Numbered from the stretch's first letter, positions 52,817 to 61,573 are shown. The stretch: 64,000 nucleotides of DNA from Armatimonadota bacterium (GCA_030601885.1 JAUWAU010000010.1:1-64000), one strand, 5' to 3'. A program made the numbers and translations. The notes: generated by a model from the letters alone, not told the origin.

Positions 52817-53067
52817 GGGTCCAGGATACCGAACGCACGTTCGTCGGGGCCCCATTACGGCTTCTCCGCGCCCGTGCGGGCGGATTTGGGGTATTTTGGG
52901 GAATTCGGCGACCGGCGTGGCCAGGGAACGATGAGCATGCCAGAGATCGTGAAACCGTTCACAATGCCCCAGGTGCGATGCGCCCGGCGTCCCGCATGAC
53001 TTCCGGCTTCACCGCCCTGAACCGGACGGACCTGCCCCGAGGCAGAGGCGGCCACCTGCTGCAACGC

Positions 53068-54219
53068 CTACTCATCGCGCGCGGCCCTGCCGGAGTACTC
53101 GGCAACAAACCGGGCCTGGAAATCGGCATATGCGCCCCGCAGGATTGCCTCGCGAGCCGTGCGCATGAGGCTGAGGTAGAAATGTAGGTTGTGACGCGTC
53201 ACCAGGCAGGCAGCGAGGATCTCCCTGCCTCGATACAGATGCCGCACGTACGCCCGGGTGTACCCGCGGCACGTCGGACATGCGCATGAGTCGTCAATGG
53301 GGCGAAAATCCCCCGCATAAGCCGCGGCCTTGAGGTTGAGCCGCCCATATCGGGTGAAGGCACACCCGTTCCGCCCGAGCCTCGTCGGGAGTACGCAATC
53401 GAAGATGTCCACGCCCAGCGCAATGGCCCGCAATATGTCGTCCGGCATGCCCACACCCATGCAGTACCGAGGTCGCTCCGCAGGGAGCAGCTCCGTGGTC
53501 AGTGCGAGCATCTCGAACGTGATCTCGCGCGGTTCGCCAACGCTCAGGCCACCTATGCAGTGCCCGTCGAAGCCCTGGGCGACAACGGCCGCCGCGCTGT
53601 CTGCCCGAAGACGGTGGTCGAAGCCGCCCTGAATGATGCCGAAGAGAAGCTGGTCCGGCCGTCGCTTCGCCCGGCGGCCGCGCGTGGCCCAGGCGTTGGA
53701 GCGCTCCGTAGCGCAACTCGTGGCTTCCAGGTCGCTGGGGTATGGAACAGGCTGATCCAGGGTAACGGCGATGTCCGAGCCAAGTGCCTCCTGGATTGCC
53801 ACCGCAGCCTCGGGCGTCAGTCGCCGCGTGCTCCCATCGATGTGCGAGACGAACGTAATGCCATCATCATCCACTTCCCGCAGCGCCTGGAGCGAGAATA
53901 CCTGATAGCCCCCGCTGTCAGTCAGAATCGGGCGGCGCCAGTTCATGAAGCGATGTAGGCCCCCGGCGCGTTGGATCAGCTCCTCGCCCGGCCGCAAGTG
54001 CACGTGATACATATTGACCAGGATGAGCTCGGCGTCCAGGGCGAGCAGATCCTCAGACGACATTGCCTTCACGGTAGCCTGCGTCCCGACGGGCATGAAA
54101 GCAGGCGTGCGCACCTCCCCGTGCGTGGTCCGCAGCATGCCAGCCCGGGCCTTCGTCCGCGGGCATTCGGCGACTACTTCGAAGACATTCAAAGTTGCAG
54201 CACCCACCAAGCTCGGCAA
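53068..54219 (-). CDS. tgt: queuine/preQ1 tRNA-ribosyltransferase
   Basis: 383 residues if the TTG at 54219 is used; the start is uncertain because no clear ribosome site is visible. It exchanges guanine-34 of GUN tRNAs for preQ1 in queuosine synthesis. Landmarks: ILTDSGGYQVFSLQ (catalytic Asp101), FGIIQGG, GGLSVGEP, the nucleophile Asp274 in DIFDCVLPTRLGRNG, and the zinc site C312xC314xxC317 with His343 (TRHNLHF). The base-recognition stretch usually read F-D-E-C-x-x-Y-P is TLDQPVPYP here, so the conserved Cys is missing. It is 87 bp downstream of rluD; co-transcription is plausible. Confidence 0.94.
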   Translation of the reverse strand: MPSLVGAATLNVFEVVAECPRTKARAGMLRTTHGEVRTPAFMPVGTQATVKAMSSEDLLALDAELILVNMYHVHLRPGEELIQRAGGLHRFMNWRRPILTDSGGYQVFSLQALREVDDDGITFVSHIDGSTRRLTPEAAVAIQEALGSDIAVTLDQPVPYPSDLEATSCATERSNAWATRGRRAKRRPDQLLFGIIQGGFDHRLRADSAAAVVAQGFDGHCIGGLSVGEPREITFEMLALTTELLPAERPRYCMGVGMPDDILRAIALGVDIFDCVLPTRLGRNGCAFTRYGRLNLKAAAYAGDFRPIDDSCACPTCRGYTRAYVRHLYRGREILAACLVTRHNLHFYLSLMRTAREAILRGAYADFQARFVAEYSGRAARDE

Positions 54220-54306
54220 GGAGTAAGGGGAAAAGGAACAGACGGCACAGGCCGCAGTTCGAGCCGCGGACGTCCCCTCCTTTTTCTTTTTCGCTTCTGC
54301 TTGCCG

Positions 54307-55281
54307 TTACATCCGACTCTCGCGCAGCGCCCTCAGGAGCGCCGCGAAGTCATCGGGGACATCTGCTGTGAACGTCAGCGGCTTGCCCGTGCGAGGGTGT
54401 TGGAAGTCGAGTCGCCGCGCGTGGAGCGCTTGCCCGTCGAGGGCCGACACCGCAACCGCCACCGCCTCAGGCGCACTACGCCGCAGCCGGCGCTGTCGGC
54501 CGTAGGTCGGATCTCCGACCACGGGATGCCCGATGTGGGCAAAATGAACCCGGATCTGATGCGTCCGGCCCGTCAGAAGACGCACCTGGACCAGGGAGAT
54601 TTGATCGAAGCGCTCGAGCACCACGTACCGCGTCGCGGCGGGCCTGCCTGTCGCCGTGAGCACTGCCATGCGCTTTCGATCCACGGGATGACGACCGACC
54701 GCCGCATCAATGCGCCCGCTCTCGGGAAGGTCACTGCCCCAGGCCAGCGCCCAGTACCGGCGCTCGACGCGCCTGTGCTGAATGTGCGCCGCCAGCTTCC
54801 GGTATGCGAAGTCCGTCTTGGCGACCACGAGCAGGCCCGACGTATGCTTGTCGAGACGGTGCACGATGCCGGGCCTGGTCGCGCCTCCGGCGCGCGACAG
54901 CCGTTCACAGTGCCACAGCAGGGCGTTCACCAGCGTCCCATGCCAATTGCCGGGCGCGGGATGCACCACCAGACCGCTGGGCTTGTCAATGACGATGATA
55001 TCCTCGTCCTCATAGACGATGCGCAGTGGGATCGGCTCAGGAGTGACGTCGAGCGGCTCCGGCTGTGGCACGACCACGCGGACCACATCGCCAGGCGCTA
55101 CCGCGGTGCTTGGCTTGGCACGCTCGCCGTTGACCAGAACGCTCTCCTCTCGTATCAGCCTCTGGGCAGCCGCCCGGGATATGTCATCGGCGTGGGTGGC
55201 CACAAACACATCCAGCCGCATCGCGCCGTCCTCTTCGGCCACCTCGTACTGACGCGCCTCAGCTCTCCCGCTGCTGCTCAT
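54307..55281 (-). CDS. RluD-family 23S rRNA pseudouridine synthase
   Basis: 324 residues. An S4 RNA-binding domain occupies residues 20-65 (MRLDVFVATHADDISRAAAQ). The catalytic domain has the signature PGIVHRLDKHTSGLLVVAK with Asp144 as nucleophile, preceded by IIVIDKPSGLVVHPAPG and followed by LLTGRTHQIRVHFAHIGHPV. The RluA/RluD branch converts uridines of the large-subunit rRNA (positions 1911/1915/1917 in E. coli for RluD) to pseudouridine. The exact target here is by family only. It lies 23 bp from lgt, within one leftward run. Confidence 0.93.
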   Translation of the reverse strand: MSSSGRAEARQYEVAEEDGAMRLDVFVATHADDISRAAAQRLIREESVLVNGERAKPSTAVAPGDVVRVVVPQPEPLDVTPEPIPLRIVYEDEDIIVIDKPSGLVVHPAPGNWHGTLVNALLWHCERLSRAGGATRPGIVHRLDKHTSGLLVVAKTDFAYRKLAAHIQHRRVERRYWALAWGSDLPESGRIDAAVGRHPVDRKRMAVLTATGRPAATRYVVLERFDQISLVQVRLLTGRTHQIRVHFAHIGHPVVGDPTYGRQRRLRRSAPEAVAVAVSALDGQALHARRLDFQHPRTGKPLTFTADVPDDFAALLRALRESRM

Positions 55282-55304
55282 AGTCGCTCAAGTGCCCGCT
55301 CAGG

Positions 55305-56159
55305 CTATCGATGTGTCTTCTTGGGCTTCCGTGGCGCCTCGGCCTCTTCCGCATCCGAGGGCGTCGGCGCCAGCGCCTCCTGTGCCGCATGCAATCGGAC
55401 CCACTCATCCACCAGCAGGTACGCCGCCACAATAATGGCAATGACAACGCTCGCCACCTGCGCCTCAGTCAGCGGCGCCAGAGGGTGAAACACCGCCGCG
55501 CTCGCCCCGACGCGCCAGAAGTCCACGACGTATCTCTCCAGCGAGTAAATGGCGACGTACGCAGCGAAGAGCTGCCCTCGTGCGCGAGTGTGGGGCTTCA
55601 GCAAGAGGATGATGCCGAACACCAAGAGACTCATGAGGCTATCGTAGATCTGGGTGGGATGGCTTGGCGGAGTCAGCACGGCGGGGTTGCCGGGCACTGC
55701 AGAGAAGCGGACCGCCCACGGCAGCGCGGTCGGATAGCCCCCGCAGCACCCGTTCAGAAAACAGCCGATGCGGGCGAAGGCATAGCCCAGCGGGATCGCC
55801 GGCGCGCCGGCGTCCGCCAGCGTACCGAGGGGGATCCTGCGCCGGATGGCAAACAGCGTTGCCGCCGCCAGAGCGCCTAATACGCCGCCATGAAACGACA
55901 GCCCACCTCGCCACAACAACACGATGTCCCGGGGAGTATCGGCGAAGTCCGACCAATTGAGCAGCACGAAGAGAGCGCGTGCGAATATGATACTGCTGAG
56001 CAGTATCCACAGGGCGAAATCGAGCACCACATCGGTGCCCAAGCCCCTCTGCTTCCCCTCCCGCCGCATCCACAGTATGCCCGCCAGAAAGCCGAGCGTG
56101 AGCATCACGCCGTATGAGTGGATGCGGACGGGCCCAATGCTGAAGAGGATAGAGCGCAT
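55305..56159 (-). CDS. lgt: prolipoprotein diacylglyceryl transferase
   Basis: 284 residues, ATG 56159. It moves diacylglycerol from phosphatidylglycerol to the lipobox cysteine, the first step of lipoprotein maturation, in the inner membrane. Signatures: ILFSIGPVRIHSYGVMLTLG, LLWRGGLSFHGGVLGA, the Lgt motif GYAFARIGCFLNGCCGG, PTQIYDSLMSL and a run of seven hydrophobic helices. A charged tail (EEAEAPRKPKKTH) extends past the last helix. The next lipoprotein enzyme, lspA, is encoded 87 bp upstream on the same strand, a natural pairing. Confidence 0.95.
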   Translation of the reverse strand: MRSILFSIGPVRIHSYGVMLTLGFLAGILWMRREGKQRGLGTDVVLDFALWILLSSIIFARALFVLLNWSDFADTPRDIVLLWRGGLSFHGGVLGALAAATLFAIRRRIPLGTLADAGAPAIPLGYAFARIGCFLNGCCGGYPTALPWAVRFSAVPGNPAVLTPPSHPTQIYDSLMSLLVFGIILLLKPHTRARGQLFAAYVAIYSLERYVVDFWRVGASAAVFHPLAPLTEAQVASVVIAIIVAAYLLVDEWVRLHAAQEALAPTPSDAEEAEAPRKPKKTHR

Positions 56160-56246
56160 GACTACCCGCCCGGCGCCAAGCGCGTCCGTCGCCGCCGCCG
56201 CCGGCCGGCTTCGCCAGCGCGCCCCGACTGATCCGCGCCCGCGGCT

Positions 56247-56810
56247 CTATGAGGTCGCGGAAGCACCGCGCTTATGGCTCTTCGCCGTGATAAGCGAGTA
56301 CGCGATGAGGCCGGCGCCGCACGTTATGGCAGCGTCGGCCGTGTTGAATACCGGCCAGAAGTGAAAGTCGATGAAGTCGGTGACGTGCCCGAATCGAAGG
56401 CGATCGTGTAGGTTGCCGGCAGCGCCCCCGAGCTGCAGCGCGAGTCCTACGCTCAGGATGCGGCTCTGCAGGGCCGCTCGTGGTCCGTAGCAGACGAGGA
56501 CAATAGTCACGACGGCCGCGACCACGATCAACGGGACCGTCCACGCGGGAAAAAGGCCAAAGGCGGCGCCCGTGTTATGCTGATGTGTGAGGCTGAGAAA
56601 GCGACCCACCACTGGGCGTGAGGCCCCCAGGGGCAATCCCTGGCGCACCGCCCATTTGGTGACTTGGTCCAGGGCGAAAACGAGCACGGCCACGGCGTAG
56701 AAAGCAATTTGGGGCGTTCTGCCGGCCCTTGCGGCGCTCCTGGGCTCCGTGAGCCGGGACGCCCCCCCGGAAGGGTCAGGGGCGCCCGCTCGCCCGCCGC
56801 CGTCGCTCAT
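56247..56810 (-). CDS. lspA: signal peptidase II
   Basis: 187 residues; ATG 56810 overlaps the dksA-type stop (ATGA) and has GGAAG upstream. It cleaves the signal peptide from diacylated prolipoproteins. Catalytic aspartates are Asp136 in GGAAGNLHDRL and Asp159 in PVFNTADAAIT; HNTGAAFGLF is the third conserved block. Four hydrophobic helices are evident. A 30-residue Gly/Ser/Arg-rich N-terminal extension precedes the first helix, longer than in most relatives. Confidence 0.95.
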   Translation of the reverse strand: MSDGGGRAGAPDPSGGASRLTEPRSAARAGRTPQIAFYAVAVLVFALDQVTKWAVRQGLPLGASRPVVGRFLSLTHQHNTGAAFGLFPAWTVPLIVVAAVVTIVLVCYGPRAALQSRILSVGLALQLGGAAGNLHDRLRFGHVTDFIDFHFWPVFNTADAAITCGAGLIAYSLITAKSHKRGASATS

Positions 56811-57286
56811 CGCTCTTCCAGCCGCCCCTGGCATTGGATGCACAGCACGGCATACAGGAGCGCTTTCAGACGCCGCTCGGTGATGGGGCCACCGCACACG
56901 TCGCACACGCCATACGTGCGACTCTCGATCTTTCCGAGCGAATGTTCGATTTGCTCCAGAATGTCGTGCAGGTTGCGCTCCAGCGCCATATCTGTGCCAC
57001 GCTCCAGCGTCTCTGTGGCCGCATCGCCCGGATTATCGTCGAAGTCCTGCTCGTGAATTGCCGAGTCCAGCTTGCCGCGGCGCGCGGTCCGGGCCGCCAT
57101 CGCCTCAAGCTCACCATACAGCCGCTCGCGCTCCTGCAGCAGAAGCTGCCGAAACATTTTCAGATTCAGTCTCGGTTTCCGGCTCCGAGTTCTCGCGGCC
57201 CCGGTCTTGGTCCGTGTGCCAGTTGTCTTGCGCCGTCTCGCCGCTTGCGCACGTGCCGGCTTGGCTGTCTTTGCCCTGGTCACCAT
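56807..57286 (-). CDS. DksA/TraR-type zinc-finger protein
   Basis: 159 residues, ATG 57286 with AGGAGG five bases upstream. The first 38 residues are Lys/Arg/Thr-rich. A coiled coil follows (FRQLLLQERERLYGELEAMA) with EQDFDDNPGDAATETLERG, then the C4 zinc finger CDVC-x17-CIQC near the end (GVCDVCGGPI, LCIQCQGRL). DksA-like proteins bind the RNA polymerase secondary channel and tune transcription during stringency. The basic N-terminal tail is extra. Preceded by a long leader, it heads the run lspA-lgt-rluD-tgt. Confidence 0.88.
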   Translation of the reverse strand: MVTRAKTAKPARAQAARRRKTTGTRTKTGAARTRSRKPRLNLKMFRQLLLQERERLYGELEAMAARTARRGKLDSAIHEQDFDDNPGDAATETLERGTDMALERNLHDILEQIEHSLGKIESRTYGVCDVCGGPITERRLKALLYAVLCIQCQGRLEER

Positions 57287-57614
57287 AGGTCCTCCTACGT
57301 CTTCCCAACGAGGGCACGCCCCGCGCGGAAATTGCTGTGTCCATGTGTTCGATTCACACAGTATCTGCTGCGCTGCCTTCTGCCACCCTCAACCCCTGCC
57401 CGACTCCACCGTAACTTGCCCGTTGGCAAACGCCATAGCATGCCTTGGTAGGTGGCGCCATGACGCGCTCAGAGCCTGCGCGCCCGGCGTCAACTCTATC
57501 TATTTACCACATGATGCCGGGAGCTTAAGGCACGTTTGGCGCTGCAATCCCGGGCGCCCGCCCTCTGATATCCTCGGCCCCACACCCTCCGTCCCCGGAC
57601 CCCTCTGACAATGA
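57287..57614 (-). promoter_or_regulatory. long 5' leader of the dksA-type operon
   Basis: About 330 bases of transcribed leader between the promoter and the dksA-type gene. No open frame with a ribosome site, T-box, riboswitch or rho-independent attenuator could be recognised by eye, though several GC-rich stems are possible. Confidence 0.4.
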
Positions 57615-57620
57615 CGCGCT

Positions 57621-57649
57621 ATCATAGCCTCGGGCATATCAAAAGTCAA
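57621..57649 (-). promoter_or_regulatory. sigma-70-type promoter of the dksA-type/lspA/lgt run
   Basis: On the minus strand TTGACT (57649-57644), a 17-base spacer and TATGAT (57626-57621). Each hexamer has one mismatch to consensus. It reads toward the gene starting at 57286. Confidence 0.7.
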
Positions 57650-57678
57650 GAAACGCACTATCGGCCCGTCCTGGCCGC

Positions 57679-58365
57679 TCAGCGCGCGCGCAGACTGCAG
57701 TTGGGCGTCTCAGTGGCAGCGCGCTGGCGAAGTTCGGCAATGGCGGCTGCGTACCCCCTCGGGTGTGCGAAGATGCCCGAGCCCGAGACGATCACGTCCG
57801 CGCCGGCCGCCGTCACCCGTCCCACAGTATCGGCATTCACCCCACCGTCCACCTGCACCAGCACGTCCGCGCCCGCGTCGGCCGCGGCGCACTTGAGCCG
57901 CTCGATCTTCGGCAGCACTGCGGCGATGAATCTCTGGCCCGCGAACCCGGGGTCAACCGACATCACCAGCACCATGTCCACTTCCCCCAGGAGATACTCG
58001 ACAGCCGACGTCGGTGTCGCTGGATTCAGGGACACAGCAGGTCGTTTGCCCAGTTCTCGGATGTGCCGCAGCACTCGGTGCGGCGCCGAGGTTGCCTCGA
58101 TGTGCACTGTGATGAAGTCCGCCCCAGCTTCAGCGAACTCGCCGACGTACTGCTCGGGCTTTTCGACCATAAGGTGGGCATCGAACGTCAGATCGGCATC
58201 CTGCCGCACCGCTTTCAGTACCAGCGGGCCGTGGGTCAGGTTTGCCACGAAGTGCCCATCCATCACGTCGAAATGAAGCCAGTCCGCGCCGGCGGCGGCA
58301 AGCTGCTGCACGTCCCGCCGCAGCGATGCGAAGTCCGCGCACAGCATTGAGGGGGCGATCAACAT
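57679..58365 (-). CDS. rpe: ribulose-phosphate 3-epimerase
   Basis: 228 residues; ATG 58365 with GGAGG nine bases upstream. It interconverts ribulose-5-phosphate and xylulose-5-phosphate in the pentose phosphate pathway. TIM-barrel motifs: MLIAPSMLCADFASL, the metal and acid/base residues in WLHFDVMDGHFV (His31, Asp33), FDAHLMVEKPE (His64), VMSVDPGFAGQRF, VQVDGGVNADT (second catalytic Asp) and GSGIFAHP (phosphate site). Nothing unusual. Confidence 0.96.
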   Translation of the reverse strand: MLIAPSMLCADFASLRRDVQQLAAAGADWLHFDVMDGHFVANLTHGPLVLKAVRQDADLTFDAHLMVEKPEQYVGEFAEAGADFITVHIEATSAPHRVLRHIRELGKRPAVSLNPATPTSAVEYLLGEVDMVLVMSVDPGFAGQRFIAAVLPKIERLKCAAADAGADVLVQVDGGVNADTVGRVTAAGADVIVSGSGIFAHPRGYAAAIAELRQRAATETPNCSLRAR

Positions 58366-58407
58366 AGCTTGGATCCTCCGACGCCGCATCCTTGGGTGGG
58401 ACCATCT

Positions 58408-58563
58408 CTAGCGCGGCTCGTACTCGGGGCACTCCGTGGCATTCGGCCGGTCCGGCCGCAGGCAGGCGTCCCCATAGTCATACCGGCAGGTGTCGCAAAG
58501 GAACCGACCTGCGTGCAGACGGTTGATCTTCTGCCGTATTCTCGTCCGCAGCCAGTTGAGCAT
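58408..58563 (-). CDS. 51-residue four-cysteine protein
   Basis: Short gene between rpe and the sigma factor, same strand. From ATG 58563 the product is 51 residues: a basic helix (MLNWLRTRIRQKINRLHAGR), then FLCDTCRYDYGDACL and ATECPEYEPR. The cysteines at 23, 26, 34 and 45 (CxxC-x7-C-x10-C) could bind zinc. The ribosome site is weak (GGAAG about fifteen bases upstream). Codon use is GC-ending as in its neighbours. The family is unknown; it may be a small RNA- or protein-binding factor. Confidence 0.6.
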   Translation of the reverse strand: MLNWLRTRIRQKINRLHAGRFLCDTCRYDYGDACLRPDRPNATECPEYEPR

Positions 58564-58828
58564 GTTCGCCAACAACTTCCGCCACGCCCCTCAGATCGTG
58601 AGAGTTCGCCGCGCGGCGCGCCCTTCCTTGCAGCGCCCAGCCGTAGTCGGGTGTTCCCAAACACCTCGCGTGGTAAACGTGGGACGGCTTACGCCGGCCC
58701 GGGCCGGTTCCTCGGCCGGAGCGCCGCGACGACGAGGTGGCGGACGTGACGGCGTGAACGACACACCAAACGGGGGGCGTGAGGGGGCTTGGCAATCGGC
58801 AGAAGTGCTCAGTGGGGCCGTGGGCGAG

Positions 58829-60211
58829 TTACGGCTTTTCCGCCCCGCGGAGCGTGCTTGGGCCAACGCTCCTGGCATCGCTGAGCGCCCGCAGGGCCGC
58901 CTCGAGCAGTTCTTCCTGCGAGCTGCCATGCTGCGGGTACTCCGCGATGCCGGCACATGCCGTGGCAGACGCGGGCGTCCTGGTGAGCCCCCCGAGATCC
59001 AGCGCCGGGATCTCCTCGAGGAGGCGTTTGGCCACCACATGCCCGCCGCGCGCGCCGGTGTGGGGCAGAATGATGGCGAAGCCGGCATCGCCATACCGTG
59101 CGACGACATCCACCTTTCGAACATTCTTGCGGGCCAGCTTCCCCACCTCGGCCAGCAGCCCATCGCTGGCCGTAAAGCCGTGCGCCTCGTTGAAGTGGTG
59201 GAACTCGTCGATCACCAGAAGTACAAGACCGACTGGGTGGGCGTACCGAGCGCCTCTGAGCACCTCCTGCTCCAGGCGCTCGCGGAAGGCGCGCGTGCTC
59301 AACAGGCCGGTGACGTCGTCGAAGCGACTGCTGCCCTCCGCCCCCTCAGCAAGCATCGCTCTCGCTCCGGCCGACTTGAGGCGCAGGTGCGCTTCCCGCA
59401 GTTCCTCAGACGTCAACATCTGCCGCAAGCGTCTCAGGGACGTGCGGACGAGGTGGGAGACGTAGTTGCACGAGATCCCCAGCTTGCGCGCGATCTCCGT
59501 CTGGTTGAAGTCCTTGTAGAAGAGATAGTAGATGACACGGCGTTCCAGGCCCTTGAGCTTGCGCACCGCCTGATCGATGACGATGCGGTCCTCCACCGCC
59601 ATTTGCTCGGGCGCCTGCTTCTCCGCAACTGCCTTGCGACGGTCCAGGGCGATGGCGGTCTCGGAGTCGGTGCTGTCGGCATCCCCATCGAGCGAGGCGG
59701 GGCGAAAGACGCTGCGGGTGCGCATCACCTCAAGGACGGTCTCTTCGCTGAGACCCGTCTCCCGAGCGATGGCAGCAACGCCGGGCGCCTGATCCATATC
59801 CTGGGTGAGTCGATCGATGGCGCGAGCCACCTTCTGGCTGAGCTCGTGCAGCCAGCCTGGCTCCCTGATGAGCGACTTCCGGTCGCGAAGGTAGTGGCGG
59901 ATCTCGCCCGATATGGTGTGGGTGGCGTAGGTGGTGAATTTGACGTCGCGCGTGACGTCGAAGGAATCGACGGCTTTGATGAGCCCCAAATACCCCTCTT
60001 GCACCAGGTCCTCAAGCGGTTCGCCGGAGGCGAGAAAGCCGCGAGCCACCTTCTCAACGAGATCTGTGTGACGCTCGATGAGCTGCTCGCGTATCGCACG
60101 GTCGGCCGTGCGACCCAGCTTTCGAAAGAGCGCCCGTGTGTCGGCGTCGGCTCGCGCTTTTGCCCGCGATTTTGTCCGCGATCCTGTCTGTGCTGCTGCT
60201 GCTTGCACCAT
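58829..60211 (-). CDS. sigma-70 family factor fused to a degenerate GGDEF domain
   Basis: 460 residues; ATG 60211 with GGAGG seven bases upstream. Residues of about 40-115 are sigma region 2 (LVEKVARGFLASGEPLEDLV, FTTYATHTISGEIRHYLRD), 118-180 region 3, and 205-265 region 4 with the helix-turn-helix (NQTEIARKLGISCNYVSHLV), like SigB/SigF/FliA types. Residues 296-445 form a GGDEF-like domain (DDVTGLLSTRAFRERLEQEV, VGLVLLVIDEFHHFNEAHGF), but the signature is ARYGDAGFAIILP, so G-G-D-E-F is lost. It is probably a nucleotide-sensing or dimerising module rather than a cyclase. It lies 58 bp after pilC. Confidence 0.93.
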   Translation of the reverse strand: MVQAAAAQTGSRTKSRAKARADADTRALFRKLGRTADRAIREQLIERHTDLVEKVARGFLASGEPLEDLVQEGYLGLIKAVDSFDVTRDVKFTTYATHTISGEIRHYLRDRKSLIREPGWLHELSQKVARAIDRLTQDMDQAPGVAAIARETGLSEETVLEVMRTRSVFRPASLDGDADSTDSETAIALDRRKAVAEKQAPEQMAVEDRIVIDQAVRKLKGLERRVIYYLFYKDFNQTEIARKLGISCNYVSHLVRTSLRRLRQMLTSEELREAHLRLKSAGARAMLAEGAEGSSRFDDVTGLLSTRAFRERLEQEVLRGARYAHPVGLVLLVIDEFHHFNEAHGFTASDGLLAEVGKLARKNVRKVDVVARYGDAGFAIILPHTGARGGHVVAKRLLEEIPALDLGGLTRTPASATACAGIAEYPQHGSSQEELLEAALRALSDARSVGPSTLRGAEKP

Positions 60212-60269
60212 GCCCGCCTCCGCGACTGCGATTATTGCGCGCTCACTGATGCCCTATCACCCGCGGCAG

Positions 60270-61484
60270 CTAGAGATTGCCTGCTTCTCCGACAAGGTTG
60301 TAAATAGGTGTGATAACCGACACTGCCACAAAGCCCACGAGCAGGCCAAGGCCAACGATGAGCAGGGGCTCGATGACAGACGTGAGTCCCTTGATAACCT
60401 GATCAACCTCTTCGTCATAAAAGTCAGATACTTTAATGAGCATCTCATCGAGTCGCCCGGTCTCTTCCCCAACGGAGATCATCTGGGTGACCATGTCGGG
60501 AAAAACGCCGCTCATCATAAGAGGGCTGGAGAGCTTGTCTCCGTGCATGATGCTCTGCTTCGCATCCTGGACGGCCTTCTCGATGACGGCATTGCCCGTA
60601 GTGGCGGAGACGATGTCCAACGCCACGGGGGTCGCCACGCCACTGCTGACGAGGGTGCTGAAGGTGCGGGCGAACCGGGAGATAGACATCTTGCGGGTCA
60701 GGTCGCCGGAGACGGGCAGCCGCAGCTTGAGCGCGTCCACGTGATACCGGCCCGTCTCCGTCTTGGTGTACGCGCGATACCCAATAACAGCACCCACAAC
60801 GACGACGACCGGCACGTACCAGTAATGTATCGCGTAGTAGCTCGAATCCAGCAACAGCTTGGTGCTGAGCGGCAGCGCAACGCCGATGTCGTCGAAAATC
60901 TGCTTGAACTTGGGCAGGATGAAGAACACCAGCATCAGCGTCATGAGCATGGCAAAGACCAGAACGATGACAGGATAGACCATGGCCGCCTTGATCTTAC
61001 CCATCATTTCCATCTCTTTTTCCAGGTAACTGGCGAGTCGGTTCAGGATCACATCCAGGATGCCGCCGGCTTCCGCCGCCTTGATCATGTTCACGTACAG
61101 GGGCGAGAAGACGCGAGGGTACTTTGAGAGCGCTTCCGTCAGGCTCTGCCCGGCGGCGATGTCGTTTCTCGCCTGATCGATGATTTTCTTGAGGCGCTCG
61201 TCGCGGGTCTGGCCTCTGAGCACATCGAGGCACTTCATAAGGTTCATGCCCGCGTTGATCATAGTGGCGAATTGCCGCGAGAAAATGACCAGCTCTCTGA
61301 GCTTGACTTTGCGAAGCGACGCGAGCCGTTCCCCGAAGCCGCGCTCGCGGGTCGCCTGCAGGTCAACCACGTGGTAGCCGTCATCGCGAAGCCTTGCCTC
61401 CGCCGCGTCTCGGCTATCGGCGGGGATGCGCCCCTTGGTCTCTCGGCCGGCGCTATCCACCGCAACATAAGCGAAGGTAGCCAT
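60270..61484 (-). CDS. pilC: type IV pilus inner-membrane platform protein
   Basis: 404 residues, ATG 61484 with AAGGAG ten bases upstream. Two tandem T2SF domains: the N-terminal FSRQFATMINAGMNLMKCLD, and the C-terminal ISRFARTFSTLVSSGVATPVALD. Three long hydrophobic helices are present (VYPVIVLVFAMLMTLMLVFF, VPVVVVVGAVIGY, EPLLIVGLGLLVGFVAVSVI). PilC/GspF couples the cytoplasmic ATPases to pilin assembly. It follows pilT by 89 bp. Confidence 0.95.
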   Translation of the reverse strand: MATFAYVAVDSAGRETKGRIPADSRDAAEARLRDDGYHVVDLQATRERGFGERLASLRKVKLRELVIFSRQFATMINAGMNLMKCLDVLRGQTRDERLKKIIDQARNDIAAGQSLTEALSKYPRVFSPLYVNMIKAAEAGGILDVILNRLASYLEKEMEMMGKIKAAMVYPVIVLVFAMLMTLMLVFFILPKFKQIFDDIGVALPLSTKLLLDSSYYAIHYWYVPVVVVVGAVIGYRAYTKTETGRYHVDALKLRLPVSGDLTRKMSISRFARTFSTLVSSGVATPVALDIVSATTGNAVIEKAVQDAKQSIMHGDKLSSPLMMSGVFPDMVTQMISVGEETGRLDEMLIKVSDFYDEEVDQVIKGLTSVIEPLLIVGLGLLVGFVAVSVITPIYNLVGEAGNL

Positions 61485-61573
61485 ACGTCATCTGCTCCTT
61501 GTGTGGGCAAACACGTCCTGTGTGCTCCTGGTCCCCTGTGCCGATGTCGCCGCCGCCTCGCGGGCGGACTCTA

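Noticed and set aside
54220..54306. Imperfect inverted repeat (GGGGAAAAGGAACAGACG against AAAAAGGAGGGGACG) between tgt and rluD
   Set aside because: It resembles REP-type ends, but the arms match poorly and no second copy was found in the window.
58490..60307. 605-codon plus-strand open frame
   Set aside because: Antisense to the sigma-GGDEF gene and the small Cys4 gene; no domain recognised.
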